Shown: positions 55,827-64,000 of the stretch, in pieces
Layout of the letters: each line of letters starts with the position of its first letter
Numbering within the stretch: the stretch's first letter is position 1
From: Gambelia wislizenii
Taxonomy: Eukaryota; Chordata; Lepidosauria; Squamata; Crotaphytidae
NCBI GenBank assembly: GCA_030847615.1
Contig: JAUMIR010000003.1
Coordinates: 342,130,256 to 342,194,255 of the forward strand
Direction of reading: 5' to 3'
DNA: 64,000 nt
The notes under the pieces: generated by a model
The model's input: the letters and a program-made list of their open reading frames with translations, nothing else
What the model was told of the DNA's origin: nothing
The model's database searches: none
Translations under genes and position numbers: made by a program

Positions 55827-56676
55827 CATGTTGAACCCCCCCCCCCAATATCCCTGGGGTATACATTCCAAGACATAGGAGATTATCAGATTGGCTTTTT
55901 AATCTGGGACAGGGACACAACAGGGTCACAAAGGATTTACCTTTCAGACGATATCGTCCCTCTCCCATTCTCTTTCCGTGCTGCCCCCATTCTGTCCCTG
56001 TGTTTTATCATTCATGGGGAAAAGGCATTAATAAGAAGCCCGCTCTGTTTCAGTAACAGAATCATGGGTGTCTGAAACAGAGCCCCGTTCTGCAGGCACA
56101 ATGCCAGCATCACTGTGATGTCACTGGAGGTCCCCGCAGAAGACATCCGGGTGAGATCGGGATGAGGAGGTAAGTGACACCCTTTTTTTAACCCTCTCTG
56201 GGTTTCTTCAGATTATTTTAGTGTGTTTTGGGGCTTCTTTTTCTTTTAATTTTAAAATTTCCCATGCACCATTTTCTCATGAGAACAGGTGGGATTTGCT
56301 TTATGGGATGTGAATGCAGCTTTGCAATGGCTGCATTCACTCCTGGCCAGCTGAGAGGAGAGGGAGCAGTTTCTCTCTCAGAATTATGGTAAATATATGA
56401 AAACTTTTATTTTAAAGTGGAACAGAGACAGGAGTGAGGTGGGGGGATATCGGGACAGAGACAGGTTTTAAGGGCCCATCTGATAATCTCCATAAACTCC
56501 CATGGATACCTGAAACCTTAAATAATAGGGAACCATATTGTTTTCAATGGAATGAATGCTGGAAGTTGACCATAGAAGCACATTGGAGGACCAAGAAATG
56601 TGTAAAAAGAACATTTTTTAAAAACTTGGATAAGTGAAACTGTGAATACTGAATCCATGGATATTGGGGTTGACCT
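55827..56676. mobile_element. Tigger-like element interrupted by a MITE
   Basis: The left part (TTGAACCCCC, CCAATATCCCTGGGGTATAC) ends at ATA (55875-55877), and the right part resumes at 56492 with ATAAACTCCCATGGATACC, ending GGGGTTGACCTG. The two parts join to a normal Tigger-like sequence. Confidence 0.7.
55878..56491. mobile_element. MITE, GGAGATTATCAGA family, subfamily C, ATA duplication
   Basis: Ends GGAGATTATCAGA and TCTGATAATCTCC are perfect inverted repeats between ATA copies (55875-55877 and 56492-56494). The host Tigger-like element reads through when it is removed in comparison. Confidence 0.85.
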
Positions 56677-58990
56677 GTAATAGAAAAAAAATGTGAAATA
56701 GCAATTAAATAGTAACTATATAATGCAGAGATGCAGTGCACCTTACCGTAGTGAGGAAGCCAGTGACCAGATGGCCTAGATGTCTGTTATTCTGTCTGCT
56801 GTCAGGGTGCTAACTATAAATGGGCAACTTCAAGGCTTCTGATCGCCCAGTTTCTTCTTGTTCTTTCTCTTCCAACTGGGTTTAGACAGTCCTTTGGATA
56901 GAACAGTCATTCTCAACTGGCACAGCAGTCCAGATATTTTTGGACTTCAGATTTCAGCAGTCCCAACAGGATGGCCCACAATGTTGGATTCTGGGAAATA
57001 AAGGCCAACAACCTCTAGAGTTTCCTTAGCTGAGAACAACTAGTGGAGGGTGCCTTCAGGCAGAGGGCTGTCCTCTATAAAGAAAGGATGCATGACTATC
57101 ATACCAAAGAGACTGTAATCACCTGGGAAGGAAAGAGGAATTTACATGCCTGCCTGTAATTCGGTCCTATAGGAAAGCTCTCTCTCTCTCTCTCTCTTTT
57201 TTTTAAAAGATTCTTTTTCATGGAAAACTAATGCATTTCAGGGAATTAAGTCAATTTCACAGAAACTGTGGAATTTCTTTTTGCTGTAACTTGAAATACT
57301 TTTTATTTATGAGCATTGACAAGCTGCTAGGAAGGAAGGCCAACATTACTGGCATGAGCTTCCCTTATTGTGTTCTCTTTGGGAGCCCCTGCATCACATA
57401 ATCCAGGTGGTTGGCACTCTAAGACAGGATCAGGGACCACCGTGGTCTCCTTTGGCTTTCTGCCCAGCCTCAGACCTCCACACATCCTGGGGCTTTTTGG
57501 AGGACTGCAGGTCAAGTGTCCCATTTCTATCCTTGGACTTTTCTCTCTCTTTCTCTCTCTTTTGGACAAAGAAATCCTCTTTCTTTTCTTTCTAAGCCTC
57601 TGACTCCACTGACCTAGATTTTGCAAAGCCCCCTTGAGGGAGCTTTAGCACATTTGGGGGGGGGGTGGATTTAAACATCGCTATAAAGTGGAACTCTGGA
57701 ATTACCACATAACATGGCATTTACTATAGTGAGCAAGAAACTGGAATTTGTTGGAAGGTGCTCAAAGGTGTCTCCTCCCCCTCCCTTGACTCTTTTCTTC
57801 ATCCCATCTTGCAAAAGCAACAGTTTCATTAGGACTAAAATCCCTGCAATAAAATGGTTGCTATTGAATTCCATGACAGCTTTTGTAACAAGAAAACGAC
57901 CGCTGTGTTCACTGTGAAAGATGAAGAGGCCATCCGTCTTAAAAAGTAATTGGCTCTGCTTAGCACTTGCCGAGGGTGGTGTGTGGCCTGTTTTATCCAT
58001 TTGTACTTGCTCACTCATCTCCAAAGTCAGAAATTATTTTTCAAAGTCAGAAACAAAGGAAAACATTTTTTTTTAAAAAAAGTAAAATAAAATATACTGG
58101 CTAAGATTAAATGGCACCAGATTTTTAAAACAACAACAACACCCAAACACCCTAGTAGACATATAACCAAGCATAATAGAACAAAGAGGCTTAAAACCCA
58201 TCATACTTCACTGCACTGCAGCGTTGCACATTAAATATAGATTTTTGCTCCTGATTATATTGTTACACATTCCATTGTTCCCTTGCCATTGGCCCTTCAG
58301 GACTTTATTACTTACGTGTCCAAGATCTGACACACTCAGACTGAAATGCATCTGATCTCAATGAATGCCATGGAATGAAGAAAGAAAGAAAAAAAAAACA
58401 CACGCACAACAAAATCAGTAAATTTCAAGAGAAAAATGAAATACCATATTAATTTTCCTGCAAGGCTATTGATTGGTGACAGATGTTACTTTTTCACTTT
58501 AATTCTTCATGATTCATTTTCTAAATAAAAATACAGATAGTTGTCAAAGTATTTTAAATAATCCAGAATGTTCATTTAAACAACATCTTTTATTCTTCTC
58601 TATAGATCTGCCAGATTTGCAGGAATACAAACCCAAACGGCTTACATCACAAAATCTGCTATTATATCATTTACAGGTTTTAAACAGTGAATCCAGATTC
58701 ATCTATGACCTTATCAACTGAGCAAAAACTCTGGCTCAGTAAAGTTATGACATTGGCAAACATGGAGAGTAGCAGGTTGAGTAGGTCGGAGACCCTGAAT
58801 GATACACCAGATTGGGCCTCCATCTATGTGAATTGCATGGGAAAGTTACTTTTTTTTTTTTTACTACAACCCCCAGAAGTCCCTAGCCAGCTTTTCCAAG
58901 CTCTGGATTGTGTAGTATTAAAACAAAGGGACCAATATCGTCCAACCATGTTCCCTATTTATCCTATACTATTTGTTTAAATTAAAACCC
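56677..58990. other. Mostly unassigned; hAT-like remnant and simple repeats
   Basis: An element with ends CATTCTCAACTGG and CTGAGAACAACTAG lies at about 56905-57042 (hAT-like, no duplication seen). A (TC)n run lies at 57177-57198. The arginine/lysine-rich minus frame 57327-57626 has no homology I recognise. Confidence 0.35.
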
Positions 58991-59280
58991 AGCACTTGAC
59001 ACATGTGATCCACGGAGCAATGGGTGCAAGCTCCAGGAACAGAGATTCCACCTCAACATTAGGAGGAACTTTTTGACAGTAAGAGCTGTTCAGCAGTGGA
59101 ACACACTCCCTCGGAGCGTGGTGGGGTCTCCTTCCTTGGAGGTCATTAAACAGAGGCTGGATGGCCATCTGTCGGGGATGCTTTGATTGTGATTTCCTGC
59201 GTGGCAGGGGGGTTGGACTGGATGGCCCTCGTGGTCTCTTCCAACTCTGCAATTCTATGATTCTATGATTCTATGATTCT
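58991..59280 (+). mobile_element. CR1 3' end, plus strand
   Basis: Contains the ORF2 tail (FHLNIRRNFL- and SPSLEV-encoding parts), 3' UTR (GGTTGGACTGGATGGCC) and three ATTCTATG units at the end. It abuts an oppositely oriented CR1 at 59281. Confidence 0.85.
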
Positions 59281-60180
59281 ACCCTCTGAGGCAGCCTTAT
59301 TACACTGTCAAGCCACTTTTAACATCAGGAAGTTCTTCCTAATGTTTAGGTGGGATTCCTGTTCTTGTAATTTGAATCCACTGGTTTATAACCATGGACA
59401 TTATCAGCACAGCAAAAAAAATCACATGCTAGCAACATCACAGAAGTGTGAACTTGTCCCGCTATTGCACAACTTCATCATCTTTGCATGGTTTCTGTGC
59501 TCTCCAGCTGCAAAAAAAGGTGTTGCTTTCAATTGACGGGACAAGCCATCAATAGATCTTCAATATCGCCTTTTTCACATCATTGAAGAGCATGAGAAAC
59601 CACATTCCACTGTAACCACGAGGTTACAGTGTGAATGGGTGATCCTCTTTCCCCCGTCTCCGTTCCCAGCAAGAAAATATCTAGGTGAGAATGTAAAAAT
59701 GAAGCACAGGATGCTCTTTTTATGATCTGCCCCATTTAGTTTGTACATTTTAATGTTTGTTTCAGTGCTTGTGTGTCCATTTACTTTGTTAATTAAGGTG
59801 TTTTTGGAGATTTAATCGCGCTTGGGTCTTCTTGCAAGAACTGGCGAAATCTCACCCATGCTAAATTGTGGAAGTAAACTCCTGTTCTTAAAGTGCTAGT
59901 GGTGGTTGTGTGATAATTACATGGTTTTCTTGCATGATTACAGCAATGTACAAAAGTAAGTATTACAATGCCACAATGTTTCGGCTTTCCACAGTCATGG
60001 AATTACAGTGTTTTTAGATGCTTGTCTGATAAAATCCCAAGTCTCTGGAGCAGCAGAAAACAACCGCACTCTATCTTCTATATGACATCCCTTCAGGTGT
60101 ATTAAGATAGCTGCCATATCAATTGTTAGTGTTCATTTCTCCAAGCTAAACATTCCTAAGTCCGTAAATCATTATGGGCT
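59281..60180 (-). mobile_element. CR1 fragment, minus strand, split by a MITE
   Basis: Pieces 59281-59395 (CTCTGAGGCAGCC...CCACTGGTTTATA) and 60038-60180 (AGTCTCTGGAGCAGCAGAAA...) are consecutive parts of one CR1 copy, as in 5520-5720. The MITE 59396-60037 lies between. Confidence 0.75.
59396..60037. mobile_element. MITE, GGACATTATCAG subfamily B, within CR1
   Basis: Left GGACATTATCAGCAC and right CTTGTCTGATAAAATCC; CAT and CAA flanks match at two of three bases. The interior, reversed (GCAAGAACTGGCGAAATCTC, CCATGCTAAATTG), matches 12697 and 20529. Confidence 0.75.
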
Positions 60181-60769
60181 TGGTTTCCTATTTACAATTA
60201 CATTGTTGTGGTGGTTGTTAATTGCCATCAGCTTCAGCATATGGCAACTACAGTCTACCAGTTACAGAGTTTCCAAAACTCTTTATTTGGTTGTGTCCAA
60301 CATCAGTGCCAATGGTAGCAGCTGAAAAAAGGTTAGGTAAACTCCTCTTGAAGTTCACAGGTTTCCATTGTGCCTCATTGAGTAGAGGACAGGCAGCAGC
60401 CTAAAAATGCACAGCTCTTGAAGCTGTGTCAGCAGCGCACTTATGGAAGTCAGCATTTCACAGCATGTGTCCCATGTTACAGAAGAATGTTGTGTGTGAT
60501 GGATAATTCATAGGAATGAAAGGAGAATTTGAAAATATTCAAGATTAATATTGAAAAATATGTTTGTTTTTTGAGTGTTGAGAAACTAGGATGAGAAGAA
60601 TCATGGACTAACAAGAATCTTCGCAGTGCAGGATTTGTGCTGTGTAAAATTCACACATAGTTGCTCACTGTCTAACCAGTGTGCTTTCCACACACCACCA
60701 AGCTCAGGGACAAATCTGCGAGAAGAGTCTTCTGACAATGAAATGGGGAGATAATGTGATGTTTTTTTT
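60181..60769. other. No recognised gene or repeat
   Basis: Short frames only. No terminal repeats seen. Confidence 0.3.
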
Positions 60770-61080
60770 CCTTTTCTTTTACAAATGCTACCCATTAATA
60801 TCTCAGACACATACATTAAAGAATGGCAAATTTTAATAATGAATTTTGTAAATGGAGGCCGTTTTTTTTTTTTTTTCAGATTTGGCAAAATAGTGTTACT
60901 TCAGAAACAGAAAGAAGAAGGCATAGCCAAACCAGATTTAAATCTGTACTATATAGCATTTGAATTATGCCAGCTTCTAGGAAAGACAATTTATAGCACT
61001 TCTTCTGCATGTGTCCCTTTAGAGTTACAAAGCTCAAATGTCAAGAAAAGAATAGGTCTTATGAGTATTTTTTAAACTTT
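60770..61080 (+). mobile_element. L1 ORF2 fragment
   Basis: Frame 60785-61075 reads LPINISDTYIKEWQILIMNFV and KQKEEGIAKPDLNLYYIAFEL, the L1 ORF2 region downstream of the palm. A homopolymer interrupts the middle. No 3' end is attached, so it is an internal remnant. Confidence 0.7.
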
Positions 61081-61240
61081 ACAGATAGAAGGGCTGAATA
61101 ATAGAAGGGCTGAATAGATAGATAAATAAATAAATGGGCTGAATAATCAATTTTTCAAAAATTCAGCTGGGATATAGGCCCAACGGCAAAGGAAATTACA
61201 GTACTTCCCAACCCTTTGCTGTTGATTCCCTCTCTCAGTA

Positions 61241-61937
61241 AAGGTCGACTCCCATATCCACAGATTCGGTATCCATGGATTTCGAATTCATGCTTTCACT
61301 TATCTGTGTCTGAAAACAATATGTTCTCTCTAGGCATTTCTACATCCTCCAGTGTGATTCTATGGTCAACTACTAGAGTTTGTCACATTGAAAATAATGG
61401 GGCTCACAGTTCTGGGAAGGTGAGGAAAGGAGAAGATAATTAATAATAAGAGTTAAAGTGTTGAGATGACTAACGTATAATAGAACGAAGAAAAAAAAGT
61501 GGTTATGATTGGGTAAAAAAAAAAAGAAGTAATAGATAATTTTGGATGTTTCTCCGTTATATATATAAAAGGTATTATGTTGTTTTTTGGTTTTTTATCT
61601 CCAAAAATAACAACTTAAGGGTATTCGCCTGAGCAGAAAAGAGTAAGAGAACGGCGTAGCAATAAGAAAAGCCAACAAGGAAGTTGATTGGTTTTCTTTT
61701 TTTTTCTTTTAATTTTCTTTTTTGTACTACTTTACTTTATTCTATTATATTTCTATGTTTTCTATTTTAATGTAAAAATGAAGTTATAATGGAAAGCAAC
61801 AAGTTTGGTAACGATATAAATTATGTGAATGTACATGATTGTAACTTGAATAAAAATACATATTAAAAAAAATAAAGAATATAATGGGGCTCATGGGGGT
61901 CTTGGAACATACCCCTGCTGATATGGGGGTTGACCTG
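61241..61937. mobile_element. Tigger-like element with nested L1 tail, TA duplication
   Basis: Ends AAGGTCGACTCCCATATCC and GATATGGGGGTTGACCTG are inverted and flanked by TA (61239-61240 and 61938-61939). Interior TCTCTAGGCATTTCTAC and GATTCTATGGTCAAC match other copies. An L1 tail lies at 61407-61880. Confidence 0.8.
61407..61880 (+). mobile_element. L1 3' tail, 13-bp target duplication
   Basis: ATAATGGGGCTCA is found at 61394-61406 and 61881-61893. The insert starts CAGTTCTGGGAAGGTGAGG, like the end of L1 ORF2 near 9630, and ends in AATAAAAATACATATTAAAAAA. It is short and non-coding. Confidence 0.85.
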
Positions 61938-61997
61938 TAGTTTTTTTCTCAGTCATTTTCTGTTTATGCATGATGATAAGTGGGCTCAGTTTCCTAA

Positions 61998-62582
61998 GGA
62001 CTTTATCAGATGAGCCTCTTAAAATGTTCTTTTGCTGGCATAAAAAAATCCATGTTTATGCCAGCAAAAGAACACACACACACTTATCTTCTCTCCCGGT
62101 AAAGGCTTCCCCAGCAATGAAGAGGAAGCGAACAGAGCTCTGTTCACTTCCGCATTCAAAATCCCACAGATTCTTGCAAGAAGACGTTCACACAGGAAAT
62201 TAAAAAAACACGTCAAAAAGAACACAAAAAAAGTTTTTTTTTTTAAAGCACATACACACACTTAAAAATTTACAAGTAACCTGGGGAGGGTCATAAAAAG
62301 TGCACCACTTACCTAAGTGTTGCGATCTCACCTGGAAGTGTTCATGCCAGACTGGCCATTCATGCCGCATTCACATGAGTACAATGGCACGAGGTTTCAC
62401 AGGCTGGCAATGCTGGCAATAAAGCACCACAGGGGATCAATTGACGGCTTCAGCTGTCAATTAAAAAGTATGGGTTTTGGCCAGGACATAAACGTGAAAG
62501 GGCGAGATTGTGTGGTACACGCGCCCTTTCACATTTATGTGGCATTGTTATCATGGCATATTTAGTGCACCTGATAAAGTTC
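61998..62582 (-). mobile_element. MITE, GGACTTTATCAGA family, subfamily A, TAA duplication
   Basis: Left GGACTTTATCAGATG and right CACCTGATAAAGTTC lie between TAA copies (61995-61997 and 62583-62585). The body is the reverse orientation of 2701 and 37283 (TTCTTTTGCTGGCATAAAAA, GATCTCACCTGGAAGTG). Confidence 0.8.
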
Positions 62583-62585
62583 TAA

Positions 62586-63370
62586 GTGGCAAGAAATTAG
62601 TCATTTTCACTCAAAAGACCTCTACATTAAAGGACATTAAAAATCAGGGGGAGCAATTGAGTACCATACCTTATTCTTGGTTTCACATTGTGCAAGTTCT
62701 CAACCTTCAGTGAAGGCTTAGGTCATGACTTTGCTGTGGCAATAAGAAGAGCAATTACTAAAGAGAGAAGATAATAATCTGGCACCAATGCTTTATAAGT
62801 AGCTAATATCTTATAGGTACCCTTCAGGTTTAGGACTTAAACAAATCTGAGGGAAAACCCTAAATCGAGAAATCTCAGAGGCAGAATGGGGAACTGCATG
62901 GACAAAGCCCTTAGTTAATATGGGCTTCGCTATGTTATCGCTATGATACGTAGCTACAATAGCCTCATGCCAAAACCTACCTTTTCTCAGCTGTAGCCCC
63001 CTGGCTGATGGGGCATTTCCTGGCTGACGGGGAAGTGGGGGTTGAAGATAAGCATCCAGCTATCTTCCTATAGATGGGCATACAGCAACAGGCATCGAAA
63101 GGGTCCCCTGGTAGTCCCTGTTGATGATGTCATTGCTATGTGTCCAACTTTAGGAAAATAGCTGAAAACTTGTCTGTACTCCCCACAGTTCCTCCGAAGC
63201 CAGTGTTGGTGGGTGTGTTGGGGGGAGATGCTACTGTGAAAAGGTAGGCTGGGGGGTCATTGCATGGTCAGTAGAGAATTCCAGCCTCTGCAACCACCAA
63301 GTGAATTATGATGGCACAAGTCAAAGAATTCCTGGCATAGTTGAAGTGGCATTGGATCATATTGTCACTC
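62586..63370. other. No recognised gene; possible relative of 2236-2697
   Basis: The part 62980-63290 shares words with 2236-2697 in reverse (e.g. CTATTTTCCTACAGCT types), hinting at an unclassified dispersed repeat. No coding evidence. Confidence 0.3.
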
Positions 63371-63373
63371 ATA

Positions 63374-63686
63374 GGACTTTATCAGCCATGGCAAAAACTG
63401 CGTCAGAAGAACTCTACAAGAACAAAAACAGGCAACATTACCAGACAATGTCATACTTCAGCCATTCTGGGGGCATAGCACGGGTGTGAATAACGCATCC
63501 CTTTTTATTGATGGCTTAGACCACCAATAAAAAAAGGAACACTTTATTCACACCCACGCAGTACCCCCAGAACAGCTGGAGGGCATGGGAGTCTGGTAAT
63601 GTTGCCCTTTCAGTTCTTGTAGCATTCTTCTGATGATGGTTGGGGATGCAGTTTTGTGCCACGTTCCCCCTCGTCTGATAAAGTCC
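63374..63686. mobile_element. Palindromic GGACTTTATCAG MITE, ATA duplication
   Basis: Ends GGACTTTATCAG and CTGATAAAGTCC lie between ATA copies (63371-63373 and 63687-63689). The halves are imperfect inverted copies meeting near 63530 (CCTTTTTATTGATGG / CCACCAATAAAAAAAGG). It is non-coding. Confidence 0.8.
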
Positions 63687-63931
63687 ATAGTAGGACTGTT
63701 CTTTGGTGAACAGTTTCTGGTTAGTGGTTTTTACTGAGATGAATCAAATCACTTGACAGAATATTAAAAGGTCTTCAAAACTGGGTTCACTAGCTATTCC
63801 TCCCCCACTCATTTTTCTATTTTTGTTATAGAAAAAGTTAATTTCCCAGGCCTAGCTGCATACCTAGAGACAGCATAAAATGAAAATAGCAAACAGACTA
63901 TCTTCATTGAAATGGAAAAAAATCAGAGAAT

Positions 63932-64000
63932 CATAGAATCATAGAACTGTAGAGTTGGAAGAGACCACGAGGGCCATCCAGTCCAACTCCCTGCCACGCA
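63932..64000 (-). mobile_element. CR1 3' end running off the window
   Basis: The CR1 terminus (AGAATCATAGAATCATAGAA) and 3' UTR (CCATCCAGTCCAACTCCC) read on the minus strand up to the last base. The remainder lies outside. Confidence 0.8.

Noticed and set aside
57327..57626. Basic 99-residue protein
   Set aside because: Composition comes from pyrimidine-rich simple sequence on the other strand; no domain or splice context.
1..64000. CRISPR array or bacterial operon
   Set aside because: No regularly spaced direct repeats with unique spacers and no bacterial gene density; the sequence is vertebrate repeat-rich DNA.

Overview
The window looks like nuclear DNA of a squamate reptile (lizard-like). 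Its repeats include CR1 LINE tails with the ATTCTATG-type 3' end, 5'-truncated L1s, a Ty1/copia retrotransposon, tRNA-derived SINEs, Tigger-like and hAT elements, and very many short palindromic DNA transposons. The assignment is an inference from repeat content. I found no host protein-coding exon, rRNA, functional tRNA gene, CRISPR array or bacterial-type feature. Nearly every open frame over 60 codons lies in a repeat or in unstructured DNA.

The one intact coding unit is a complete Ty1/copia element on the minus strand (24297-29861). It has two LTRs of 675 bp that read identically, a polypurine tract, a primer site complementary to the anticodon arm of initiator tRNA-Met, and one uninterrupted 1321-codon Gag-Pol frame with zinc knuckle, protease, integrase, reverse transcriptase and RNase H in copia order. 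No 5-bp target duplication is visible around it.

Layout. 1-7 kb: DNA-transposon fragments, two hAT elements with near-perfect 8-bp target duplications, a CR1 and a LINE reverse-transcriptase remnant. 7.0-7.3 kb: hAT MITE with a perfect 8-bp duplication. 7.37-9.86 kb: 5'-truncated L1 with a 15-bp duplication, itself interrupted by the 3' end of another LINE. 10.2-11.1 kb: Tigger-like element cut by CR1. 12.4-13.85 kb: three-deep (perhaps four-deep) nest of DNA transposons. 14-18 kb: mostly unassigned. 18.2-24.3 kb: more elements with short target duplications. 24.3-29.9 kb: the copia element. 30-39 kb: mostly unassigned sequence with a degenerate repeat core (31.2-31.9 kb), a LINE/L1 nest (32.6-33.2 kb), a solo LTR inside a SINE (34.9-35.56 kb) and two MITEs. 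39.85-41.65 kb: a cluster of adjacent or nested MITEs. 42.7-44.3 kb: a MITE with an unclassified insert, then a large palindrome. 46.5-51.4 kb: MITEs, two LINE 3' ends and a GC-rich 339-bp near-perfect palindrome. 52.7-64 kb: hAT, Tigger-like, CR1, L1 and MITE copies, several nested.

A recurring theme is a group of non-autonomous elements whose ends begin GG and resemble GGACTTTATCAGAC, GGAGATTATCAGAC or GGGCTTGTCTACACAGG. Many are flanked by 3-bp duplications (TTA, CTA, TAA, ATA, TTG, TTT, TCA, CTT). This suggests a transposase with 3-bp target duplication, PIF/Harbinger being the best-known candidate, but no transposase gene is present here.
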